From: a bacterium | GTDB lineage: Bacteria; Bacillota; Clostridia; Oscillospirales; Acutalibacteraceae | Assembly (NCBI GenBank): GCA_020625635.1 | Contig: JAHLBL010000127.1 | Location: 1-5,365 of the forward strand | Direction of reading: 5' to 3' | Length of the DNA stretch: 5,365 nt | Shown here: positions 1-5,183 of the stretch, one piece after another | How positions within the stretch are numbered: position 1 is the first letter of the stretch | Layout of the letters: the number at the start of each line of letters is the position of its first letter | The notes under the pieces: generated by a model | What the model was told of the DNA's origin: nothing | The model's database searches: none | What the model saw: only the letters and a program-made list of their open reading frames with translations | Translations under genes and position numbers: made by a program

Positions 1-314
1 AGCTGCTTTTTGAATCTGGAGTTGCTCCAGAGGATATCGCCGTACTTTCCCGTAGCGACAACGGGCATTTTAAAGCGCTCGAGGAAGGAGCGGTTTATCT
101 CGGAAACGCCCGAGAATATGCCCTTTATCGTGCGGTCGACGTGACGGCGGAACCTGAACGTAAATATAAACACTATCACGGAGGAGCCCACGGCGACACC
201 GAGCTCTGTGAACGCGGCAGTCGTGTCGTACTTATACGTCACGCACGCCATCACGAGCATAGCTATTGAAAATATAAAAAACCATGGTGTTACTGTCCAG
301 ATTCTTCTTCTCAT
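1..314 (-). CDS. gdpP: GdpP-like c-di-AMP phosphodiesterase, N-terminal part (runs off the left edge)
   Basis: The reading frame starts at ATG (314-312) and is open for 104 codons to the window edge. It starts MRRRIWTVTPWFF, followed by a first membrane helix (about residues 9-26), a short turn, a second helix (about 36-53), a basic stretch (FRFRRHVDR), then a segment around residues 74-104 containing MPVVATGKYGDILWSNSRF. Two N-terminal helices leading into a PAS-like segment of the 'P-V-V-x-T-x-x-G-x-I-x-W-x-N' kind is the layout of GdpP/YybT proteins. These are membrane-anchored enzymes that hydrolyse c-di-AMP with a C-terminal DHH/DHHA1 domain after a degenerate GGDEF domain. The catalytic part lies outside the window, so the activity is inferred. 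A short AGGT ribosome-binding element lies about 9 bases upstream. RNase J ends 87 bp upstream on the same strand, so read-through from it is possible. A membrane sensor with a PAS domain but another output domain cannot be excluded. Confidence 0.75.
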   Translation of the reverse strand, partial: MRRRIWTVTPWFFIFSIAMLVMACVTYKYDTTAAFTELGVAVGSSVIVFIFTFRFRRHVDRTIKGIFSGVSEINRSFLERFKMPVVATGKYGDILWSNSRFKKQ

Positions 315-358
315 AATAGTTTACCTGCTGTAAATCAAAGTAGCGCCGAAAGTCCCCG

Positions 359-385
359 ATTATGAGGGACGGGCGGTTATGTCAA
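359..385 (-). promoter_or_regulatory. Possible gdpP promoter
   Basis: On the minus strand a perfect TTGACA (385-380) is followed after a short 15-base spacer by CATAAT (364-359). Transcription would begin near 352, giving a leader of about 40 bases before the gdpP ATG. The spacer is shorter than the preferred 17, and no other -10 fits well. The -35 lies within an imperfect inverted repeat (381-399). The 12 bases around this -35 (375-386) recur exactly at the RNase J -35 (2367-2378), which modestly supports a promoter role. Confidence 0.33.
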
Positions 386-401
386 GCCGAACGCCTGACC
401 G

Positions 402-2210
402 TTATACCTCCTGCAGTATGGGCAGGATCATAGGCGAACGGCCTGTTTTATGACCTATCATCTTTGAGATCTCGTCTTTGATTCTGTTCTTTATCGTGCC
501 CCACTCGTGGATATTGCGGTCGGCGCAGTCCTCGAGAATCCTCAGCGACGCCGAGCGGATCTCATCGAGCAGAGCCTCGTTCTCGCGGACGTATACGAAG
601 CCCCTCGAAACGATATCGGGACCGCTGATAACGTGACCGTCGTATACGTCGAGCGAAGCTACGATGATGATAAGTCCGTCCTGAGCGAGGTGCTTTCTGT
701 CGCGCAGGACGATGGAGCCTACATCGCCTACGCCGAGACCGTCGACAAATACCTTGCCTGCGGGCACGGGAGCGAGCTCCTTCATATAATCTTCATTTAT
801 CTCGATCTGCGAGCCGATGTCGCCGATGTAGATATTGCTCTTGTCCATTCCGAGCATAAGAGCGAGCTCGGCGTTCTTTCTAAGGTGCTTCTGCTCGCCG
901 TGAACGGGAATGAAATACTTGGGGCTTATAAGCTTCTGGAGGATTTTAAGCTCCTCCTGGCACGCGTGTCCCGAAACGTGGACGTCGTACATGGACTCGT
1001 AAATGACCTTGCAGCCGCGCTTCAGAAGCTCGTCAACGACGTTGCCGACGGACTTCTCGTTGCCCGGGATGGGGTTAGCGGAAATGATGATCAGGTCGCC
1101 CTCGCCTACCATAACCTTGCGGTGGTCGGAGAACGCCATACGCGACAGCGCGGACATAGGCTCACCCTGGCTGCCTGTCGTAATCAGAACGATCTCCTCG
1201 GGGCGGTATTTATCGAGCATATCTATGTCGATAAGGACGTTCTGGGGGATGCTGAGACATCCGAGGTCGCGGGCTACGCTCATATAGTTGACCATTGAGC
1301 GTCCCGAAAGCGCTACCTTGCGCTTGTATTTCACGGCGCATTCGATAATCTGCTGAACGCGGTTGACGTTCGAGGCGAATGTGGCGATGATGATGCGGTT
1401 GTGCTCAGCCTCGTTGAAAATCGCGTCGAGACTGCGCGAGACGCTCTGCTCCGTGGCGGTGTAGCCCGGGCGGTTGGCGTTGGTGCTCTCGCAGAGGAAG
1501 GCGAGAACGCCCTCGTGACCGAGCTTAGCGAACGCGTGGAGGTCGATCATCTCTCCGACGAAGGGCGTGCAGTCGATTTTAAAGTCGCCCGAGTGGACAA
1601 TCACGCCCGCGGGCGTATGGAACGCGATAGCGCACGAGCCCGGGATAGAGTGGTTGACGTGGATGAACTCAGCCTCGAAGCAGCCGAGCTTTACCCTTCC
1701 GCCCGCGTTCACGACGTTGAGCTTGGCGGAATTGAAGAGGCTGTGCTCCTTGAGCTTGTTGCCGAGAAGTCCGATAGTGAGCGGCGTGCCGTAAATCGGA
1801 ATGTTCATCTTTGCGAGCAAAAACGGGATTCCTCCGATGTGGTCCTCGTGACCGTGGGTGACTACAAGTCCCCTCACTCTGTCGATATTCTGTTCAATGT
1901 AGGTAAAATCGGGGATTACAAGGTCGACGCCGAGCATATCGCCGTCGGGAAATGCCATACCGCAGTCGAGCAGTACGATGTCGCCCTCGCACTCGAAGAG
2001 AGTGATGTTCTTTCCAATTTCATTAAGACCGCCGAGAAAAGCGACCTTTACGGACGGCTTAGCCTGACGCTTCGCAGCGTGCTTGTCGCCGCCGTTTTTC
2101 TTGTAGGGCTTGAAATTATTCTTAAAGCTTTTAGCCGAATTGTTTTTTACAGTCCTGGCGTTCCGTTTGCCGCTGTAATTATTTCGGCTTCTGTTATTAT
2201 CTGCCGGCAC
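402..2210 (-). CDS. Ribonuclease J with basic N-terminal extension
   Basis: This encodes a 602-residue metallo-beta-lactamase/beta-CASP ribonuclease. RNase J combines 5'-to-3' exonuclease and endonuclease activities in mRNA decay and rRNA maturation, in the cytoplasm and usually in a degradosome-like complex. The core begins near residue 55 (VAFLGGLNEIGKN). It shows the zinc motif HGHEDH (119-124), H187 in VNHSIP, D209 in HSGDF, the beta-CASP segment with ATFASN (276-281), GSQGEP (346-351), SGHACQEE (413-420) and HGEQ (437-440). The C-terminal domain ends in RSPMILPILQEV, very like B. subtilis RNase J1. That protein has about 555 residues. The excess is a tail of about 50 residues rich in Asn, Lys and Arg. 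The start is GTG, supported by a CAGGAGG site 8 bases upstream; no in-frame ATG fits the N-terminus better. The promoter and structured leader lie in 2211-2377. Whether it corresponds to J1 or J2 cannot be settled from one copy. Confidence 0.95.
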   Translation of the reverse strand: MPADNNRSRNNYSGKRNARTVKNNSAKSFKNNFKPYKKNGGDKHAAKRQAKPSVKVAFLGGLNEIGKNITLFECEGDIVLLDCGMAFPDGDMLGVDLVIPDFTYIEQNIDRVRGLVVTHGHEDHIGGIPFLLAKMNIPIYGTPLTIGLLGNKLKEHSLFNSAKLNVVNAGGRVKLGCFEAEFIHVNHSIPGSCAIAFHTPAGVIVHSGDFKIDCTPFVGEMIDLHAFAKLGHEGVLAFLCESTNANRPGYTATEQSVSRSLDAIFNEAEHNRIIIATFASNVNRVQQIIECAVKYKRKVALSGRSMVNYMSVARDLGCLSIPQNVLIDIDMLDKYRPEEIVLITTGSQGEPMSALSRMAFSDHRKVMVGEGDLIIISANPIPGNEKSVGNVVDELLKRGCKVIYESMYDVHVSGHACQEELKILQKLISPKYFIPVHGEQKHLRKNAELALMLGMDKSNIYIGDIGSQIEINEDYMKELAPVPAGKVFVDGLGVGDVGSIVLRDRKHLAQDGLIIIVASLDVYDGHVISGPDIVSRGFVYVRENEALLDEIRSASLRILEDCADRNIHEWGTIKNRIKDEISKMIGHKTGRSPMILPILQEV

Positions 2211-2218
2211 AAAAATAT

Positions 2219-2224
2219 CCTCCT
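2219..2224 (-). promoter_or_regulatory. Ribosome binding site of RNase J
   Basis: Minus-strand AGGAGG is followed by 8 bases and a GTG at 2210-2208. It is a near-perfect Shine-Dalgarno match and fixes the non-ATG start, and with it the long basic N-terminal tail. Confidence 0.9.
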
Positions 2225-2242
2225 GTTAATTTTTTAAATATC

Positions 2243-2277
2243 GCCGTACCGACGCGAAAGTCCGTTTCCGATACGGC
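2243..2277 (-). promoter_or_regulatory. Leader hairpin close to the RNase J ribosome binding site
   Basis: In minus-strand RNA, GCCGUAUCG (2277-2269) pairs with CGGUACGGC (2251-2243), giving nine pairs including one U-G wobble. The 17-base interior can form a small GAAA/UUUC stem. The wobble pairs only in minus-strand RNA (it is A-C on the other strand), which fits a role in the RNase J transcript. The hairpin lies 18 bases upstream of the AGGAGG. No U-run follows directly, so it is not a standard terminator. Confidence 0.55.
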
Positions 2278-2303
2278 TTGTTTCCCGCGTCAATAAAGCT
2301 TAA

Positions 2304-2325
2304 AGGTAAATTGCGCTATTTACCT
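2304..2325 (-). promoter_or_regulatory. Perfect 8-bp inverted repeat in the RNase J leader
   Basis: AGGTAAAT and ATTTACCT flank a 6-base centre. The repeat lies roughly 16-37 bases downstream of the expected transcription start, so it could be an RNA stem-loop near the 5' end of the mRNA or a repressor operator. A near copy of the same half-site (AGGTAAAAT, minus strand, 2356-2348) covers the -10 box. Confidence 0.5.
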
Positions 2326-2347
2326 ATTATCTAAAATTATTCATTAT

Positions 2348-2377
2348 ATTTTACCTTATTTTGCAGGGTTATGTCAA
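2348..2377 (-). promoter_or_regulatory. Sigma-A-type promoter of RNase J
   Basis: On the minus strand a perfect TTGACA (2377-2372) is followed after 18 bases by TAAAAT (2353-2348). Transcription would begin near 2341, leaving a leader of about 130 bases before the GTG. A TATAAT lies five bases further on, but its spacing to the -35 is too long. Confidence 0.75.
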
Positions 2378-2462
2378 GGGATTTATACAAATTATGATGG
2401 ATGTATACCCGAATATGTACGCGCGGTTTTCCAAATGTTAGTATTATCCCCTCTTCGGCAAT

Positions 2463-2468
2463 TATAAT
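2463..2468 (+). promoter_or_regulatory. Possible -10 box of the rnhA promoter
   Basis: This is a perfect TATAAT 71 bases upstream of the rnhA start, on the right strand. No convincing -35 lies 16-18 bases upstream (the sequence there is around AGTATT), and there is no TG extension. A TATAAA at 2501-2506 is an alternative with an equally poor -35. The call is weak. Confidence 0.3.
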
Positions 2469-2526
2469 TCTGTTATGGCATTAAAAATCGGAGGATTTAT
2501 TATAAAATAATCAACAGAATTTATTT

Positions 2527-2532
2527 GGAGGG
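2527..2532 (+). promoter_or_regulatory. Ribosome binding site deciding the TTG start of rnhA
   Basis: GGAGGG is followed by 6 bases and TTG at 2539-2541. No ATG or GTG is available in frame near it, and the TTG yields exactly the usual RNase HI N-terminus. Confidence 0.85.
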
Positions 2533-2538
2533 TACGTT

Positions 2539-2976
2539 TTGAAGAAGGTAGAAATTTTTACGGACGGCGCGTGCAAGGGCAATCCCGGTCCGGGAGGCTG
2601 GGGCGCTATCCTCAGATACAAGGACGTCGAGAAGGAAATATCGGGCGGCGAGGCTGACACCACCAACAACAGAATGGAGCTCACCGCCGTGATCAGCGCG
2701 CTGGAGCTTTTGAAGGAACCGTGCGAGGTCGAGCTGTACACCGACAGCCAGTATGTGGCGAACGCGGTAAATCTCGGCTGGGCGGAGAAGTGGAAGGCTA
2801 ACGGCTGGATGCGCAACAAAAAGGAAAAGGCGCTCAACCCCGAGCTGTGGGAAAAGCTCCTTAATCTCCTTAAAAAGCACAGCGTAAAGTTCAACTGGGT
2901 AAAGGGTCACGCGGGACATCCCGAGAACGAGCGCTGCGACAGGCTCGCCGTGGCGCAGGCGGAAAAATACAGCTAA
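2539..2976 (+). CDS. rnhA: Ribonuclease HI
   Basis: This is a complete 145-residue RNase HI, which cuts the RNA strand of RNA-DNA hybrids (R-loops, primers) in the cytoplasm. The whole active site is present in the usual order and nearly at E. coli numbering: D9 (FTDGACKGNPGPGGWG), E47 (NNRMELTAV), D69 (YTDSQYV), H124 (VKGHAGHPENERCD) and D134. The basic, Trp-rich segment WAEKWKANGWMRNKK (81-95) matches the 'basic protrusion' that holds the hybrid in the E. coli enzyme, so this is the bacterial HI type with handle, not the short archaeal form. The length is normal for a single-domain enzyme. It starts at TTG behind a good ribosome binding site, which may hold expression down. It diverges from RNase J and converges on aroK; the hairpin that begins six bases after its stop may terminate both. 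Confidence 0.97.
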   Translation: MKKVEIFTDGACKGNPGPGGWGAILRYKDVEKEISGGEADTTNNRMELTAVISALELLKEPCEVELYTDSQYVANAVNLGWAEKWKANGWMRNKKEKALNPELWEKLLNLLKKHSVKFNWVKGHAGHPENERCDRLAVAQAEKYS

Positions 2977-3012
2977 AAAACGGGCAGAAGGTGTATTTCA
3001 ACCTTTCTGCCC
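2975..3012. terminator. Shared hairpin terminator between rnhA and aroK
   Basis: GGGCAGAAGGT (2982-2992) pairs with ACCTTTCTGCCC (3001-3012): eight pairs, one bulged base, three more pairs and an 8-base loop. Read on the minus strand, the stem is followed one base later by TTTTTT (2980-2975), a classic intrinsic terminator for pyk-aroK. Its T-run overlaps the rnhA stop codon. Read on the plus strand, the tail is TAATTATTTG, a weaker U-tract, so termination of rnhA there is plausible but less certain. Confidence 0.85.
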
Positions 3013-3024
3013 TAATTATTTGTA

Positions 3025-3528
3025 TTAATACTTTTTCAGCCTTTCACAGATATCGTCCGCGGTCTCCTCGAGGGAGTTTCCGTCGCGGTAATCCACCACT
3101 ATATCGGCGTAGCCCCGATAAAGCGGCTCGCGTATCGCGAGGATATCGTCGAGCGTCTCGCCGTCCTTCATGGCGATCCCCCTGTCGGCGTAGTTCCTCA
3201 GTCTGCGGCGCAGCTCGCTTAGCGGTACGTTTATATAAATAACCGTGCCGAGCTCCTTTAAGTGCTTCATCGCCTCGGCGGAAAGCACCATCGAGCCGCC
3301 CGTCGCTATCACAACCCTGTCGCAGACGATCTCACTGCCGACAGAGCTCTCGGTCTCGAGGAAATAGCCGAGCCCCTTTTTATCGATTATGCCCTGAAGC
3401 GTGCTTTTTTCTCTCTGAGAAATAAAAGAGTCGGTGTCGAGATATCCGTAGCCGAGCCTGCGCGCGAGCACAACGCCGAGCGTACTCTTTCCGCTGCCGG
3501 GCATTCCGACGAGAATAATATTATTCAT
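3025..3528 (-). CDS. aroK: Shikimate kinase family protein (divergent substrate site)
   Basis: This is a 167-residue P-loop kinase of the usual shikimate kinase length. Shikimate kinase transfers phosphate from ATP to shikimate in aromatic amino acid synthesis. Visible are Walker A GMPGSGKST (residues 8-16), the LDTDSF motif with D31 and D33, the lid arginine in ADRGIAM (R116), and REPLY (R133) near the C-terminus. Two family hallmarks differ: the F-R-x-x-E motif that supplies a shikimate-binding Arg reads FLETE (L57), and the usual GGG reads GGS (77-79). From memory, clostridial proteins annotated as shikimate kinase share this pattern, so it may be a subgroup trait. The fold is certain; the substrate is less so. 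ATG at 3528 is preferred, overlapping the pyk TGA as TGATG with an AAGG 7 bases upstream. A GTG one codon earlier (3531) would add one residue. It forms an operon with pyk and ends 12 bases before the terminator hairpin. Confidence 0.85.
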   Translation of the reverse strand: MNNIILVGMPGSGKSTLGVVLARRLGYGYLDTDSFISQREKSTLQGIIDKKGLGYFLETESSVGSEIVCDRVVIATGGSMVLSAEAMKHLKELGTVIYINVPLSELRRRLRNYADRGIAMKDGETLDDILAIREPLYRGYADIVVDYRDGNSLEETADDICERLKKY

Positions 3529-4964
3529 CACAGAACCTTGATCTGGAGAGTGTCCGTGCCGTAGGACGGATCGATTTTATTGGAGGAGATAACGACTACG
3601 ATATCGCCCTTTTTAACTATTCCCGTTCCCATAGCTTTTTCCATAGCCTGCTGGGTGATCGCGTCGGTGTCGGTGAGGTTGTCGCCGAGGACAGCCGTAA
3701 CACCGCTGCTGAGGCAGAGCTTGTGCTGGATAAGCGTCGAGGTAACTACCGCGATGATCGGACAGTCGGGACGGAAGTGAGCCATAGCGCGGGCGACCTT
3801 ACCCGTAGCGGACTCAACAATGATAGCCTTCGCGCCGACAGCCATAGCGACCTCGCGGGCTGACTTGCATATACTCTTGCGGAAGCTGTTTTCGTCGTCG
3901 AACTGGTCGATATACTGCTGGAGCAGAGCGTCCTCGTGGTTGCTCTCAGCCTCGGTGCAGATATCGGCGAGCGCCATAACGCTCTCGATCGGGTATTTGC
4001 CCGCCGCGGATTCGCCCGAAAGCATTACGGCGGAGGTTCCGTCGTAAACGGCGTTCGCTACGTCGCTTATCTCGGCACGCGTAGGCAGAGGATTGGTCGT
4101 CATACTCTCGAGCATCTGGGTTGCGGTGATGACGTACTTGCCCTTTGCGACAGTCTTTCTGATGATGGTCTTCTGGATCTCTGGGAGCTTTATAAACGGG
4201 ATCTCAACGCCCATATCGCCGCGCGCTACCATAATTCCGTTGGAGGCGTCGATAATGCGGTCGATGTCGTCATAGCCGCTCTGGTTCTCGATTTTGGAAA
4301 CGATGTCAACGCCCTCGAAGCCGATACTGTCGATATAGTCGCGCAGGGTGTTTACGTCGTCAGCCGAGCGGATAAAGCTCGCGGCTACGATCTCCGCGCC
4401 CTCGTTGAGACCGAACTCGATGTCGGCTCTGTCCTTGGCGCTGACGTAAGGCATATTTATGTGGTAATTCGGGATGTTGATGCTCTTTCTGTTGGAGAGC
4501 ACGCCGCCCTTTTCAACGCGGCAGATGATAGCGTCGTGGGTCACGTCGGCTACGATAATGACGATCTTACCGTCGTCAAGGAGGATCCTTCTGCCGACAG
4601 CCTGCGGCTTTTCTCGCAGGAAAATATCAATCAGCTTGGGATAGCTGATACCGATTCCGTCCTTTGTGCCGACCTCGTTGCTGCGTGTGAGGCGGAACTC
4701 CTGCCCCGCGTCGAGCATAACGCTGCCGCCCTCGAAAACTCCGATCCTGACCTCTGGGCCCTTGGTGTCGAGCAGGATCGCGACATTCTGTCCCGTCTCC
4801 TTTATCGCTTCCTTGAGACGGTCGAGCCTGACCTTCTGCTCCTCGTGAGTTCCGTGGGACATATTTATTCTGGCAACGTTCATTCCCGCGAAAATCATCG
4901 CTTTGAGGACTTCCTTGTCGTCACACGCGGGACCGAGCGTGCAGATTATTTTTGTTTTTCTCAT
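3528..4964 (-). CDS. pyk: Pyruvate kinase
   Basis: This 478-residue cytoplasmic enzyme converts phosphoenolpyruvate and ADP to pyruvate and ATP, the last step of glycolysis. It begins MRKTKIICTLGPAC. Visible are the substrate and monovalent-cation residues R32, N34 and S36 in ARINMSHG, LLDTKGPEVR (64-73) opening the lid domain (about 74-168), K224 and E226 in VSKIENQSG, ARGDMGVEIP (247-256) with D250, and TATQMLESM (280-288). These match the catalytic lysine, the metal-binding acidic residues and the active-site threonine of the family. The C-terminal effector domain covers about 345-478. The extra C-terminal PEP-utilising-type domain found in Bacillus enzymes (about 585 residues) is absent. 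I take ATG at 4964 as the start, since AAAGGG lies 8 bases upstream; an earlier GTG at 4973 would leave no spacing. It is the first gene of a pair with aroK, driven by the promoter at 4997-5025. Confidence 0.97.
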   Translation of the reverse strand: MRKTKIICTLGPACDDKEVLKAMIFAGMNVARINMSHGTHEEQKVRLDRLKEAIKETGQNVAILLDTKGPEVRIGVFEGGSVMLDAGQEFRLTRSNEVGTKDGIGISYPKLIDIFLREKPQAVGRRILLDDGKIVIIVADVTHDAIICRVEKGGVLSNRKSINIPNYHINMPYVSAKDRADIEFGLNEGAEIVAASFIRSADDVNTLRDYIDSIGFEGVDIVSKIENQSGYDDIDRIIDASNGIMVARGDMGVEIPFIKLPEIQKTIIRKTVAKGKYVITATQMLESMTTNPLPTRAEISDVANAVYDGTSAVMLSGESAAGKYPIESVMALADICTEAESNHEDALLQQYIDQFDDENSFRKSICKSAREVAMAVGAKAIIVESATGKVARAMAHFRPDCPIIAVVTSTLIQHKLCLSSGVTAVLGDNLTDTDAITQQAMEKAMGTGIVKKGDIVVVISSNKIDPSYGTDTLQIKVL

Positions 4965-4972
4965 GTATATCA

Positions 4973-4978
4973 CCCTTT
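4973..4978 (-). promoter_or_regulatory. Ribosome binding site of pyk, decides the start
   Basis: Minus-strand AAAGGG lies 8 bases before ATG (4964-4962). It abuts the upstream in-frame GTG at 4973, which rules that codon out as an efficient start. Confidence 0.8.
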
Positions 4979-4996
4979 CGGCTCAAATATACAATT

Positions 4997-5025
4997 ATTA
5001 TATAATTTACATACAAATTTTTCAA
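4997..5025 (-). promoter_or_regulatory. Sigma-A-type promoter of the pyk-aroK operon
   Basis: On the minus strand TTGAAA (5025-5020), an exact 17-base spacer and a perfect TATAAT (5002-4997) are present. Transcription would begin near 4990, giving a leader of about 25 bases. This near-consensus promoter fits a highly expressed glycolytic gene. Confidence 0.85.
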
Positions 5026-5068
5026 TAGTTTTAATAAAAATAATATTGAAAGTATGGAAAAAATTCTA

Positions 5069-5097
5069 TTGTTTTTTCAGCCGTAATGTGCTAAAAT
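5069..5097 (+). promoter_or_regulatory. Probable promoter of the secreted-protein gene
   Basis: TTGTTT (5069-5074), 17 bases, then TAAAAT (5092-5097) preceded by TGC (5089-5091), an extended -10 of the TGn type. Transcription would begin near 5104 and produce a leader of about 80 bases that contains the hairpin at 5130-5171. An isolated TATAAT at 5115-5120 lacks a -35 and is part of an AT-rich palindrome (5107-5124). Confidence 0.5.
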
Positions 5098-5129
5098 TTT
5101 TTACATAATTATTTTATAATAATTGAAAC

Positions 5130-5171
5130 AAATCAGGTAATATATGGCACTACATATATGAATACTGATTT
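5130..5171 (+). promoter_or_regulatory. Two-tier hairpin just before the ribosome binding site
   Basis: The outer stem AAATCAG (5130-5136) pairs with CTGATTT (5165-5171), and the inner stem ATATATG (5140-5146) pairs with CATATAT (5153-5159). Both are perfect 7-bp stems around a GCACTA loop, separated by a small internal loop of 3 and 5 bases. The structure ends three bases before GGAGG (5174) and has no T-run, so it is not an intrinsic terminator. It may protect the mRNA 5' end or control access of ribosomes. Confidence 0.55.
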
Positions 5172-5173
5172 TC

Positions 5174-5178
5174 GGAGG
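5174..5178 (+). promoter_or_regulatory. Ribosome binding site of the secreted-protein gene
   Basis: GGAGG with 5 bases to ATG at 5184. The match is strong and immediately follows the leader hairpin. Confidence 0.85.
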
Positions 5179-5183
5179 TAACT

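Larger units (their letters stand above)
2211..2538. other. Divergent intergenic region between RNase J and rnhA
   Basis: These 328 bases separate two genes transcribed away from each other. The left two-thirds belongs to RNase J: ribosome binding site, two leader hairpins and a strong sigma-A-type promoter. The right part (about 2379-2538) leads to rnhA. It is AT-rich and has a perfect TATAAT (2463-2468), a TATAAAATAA run (2501-2510), a GGAGG at 2490-2494 with no start codon behind it, and the real rnhA ribosome binding site at 2527-2532. I see no small gene, tRNA or recognisable riboswitch in it. Confidence 0.7.

Noticed and set aside
352..370. GTCCC...GGGAC inverted repeat between RNase J and gdpP as a terminator
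   Set aside because: It has only five pairs with a 9-base loop and no following T-run on either strand.
507..1298. Long plus-strand open frame (263 codons) opposite RNase J
   Set aside because: RNase J on the other strand is unmistakable. This frame has no ribosome binding site and no recognisable motif, and arises from the codon bias of the real gene.
1401..2237. Second plus-strand open frame (278 codons) opposite RNase J
   Set aside because: It is a mirror of the conserved enzyme, has no start signals, and runs into the RNase J leader without any family feature.
2490..2510. GGAGG followed by an AT-rich near-palindrome as a small ORF or metal-regulator (PerR/Fur-like) box
   Set aside because: No start codon follows at a workable distance, and the palindrome has several mismatches, no better than expected in AT-rich DNA.
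2511..2919. Minus-strand open frames of 127 and 132 codons opposite rnhA
   Set aside because: RNase HI with a complete active site occupies the plus strand. The opposing frames have no start signals or motifs.
2991..3242. 83-codon plus-strand frame starting in the terminator and running opposite aroK
   Set aside because: It begins inside the hairpin loop, has no ribosome binding site, and its Arg/Ser-rich translation is typical of an antisense frame.
3936..5108. 390-codon plus-strand open frame opposite pyk and into the promoter region
   Set aside because: It lies opposite the conserved pyruvate kinase sequence, and its last part reads AT-rich intergenic DNA with low-complexity residues. 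It is an antisense shadow.
5107..5124. AATTATT-TTAT-AATAATT inverted repeat as an operator
   Set aside because: It is a perfect 7-bp repeat but made only of A and T in a strongly AT-rich stretch. Chance is a sufficient explanation.
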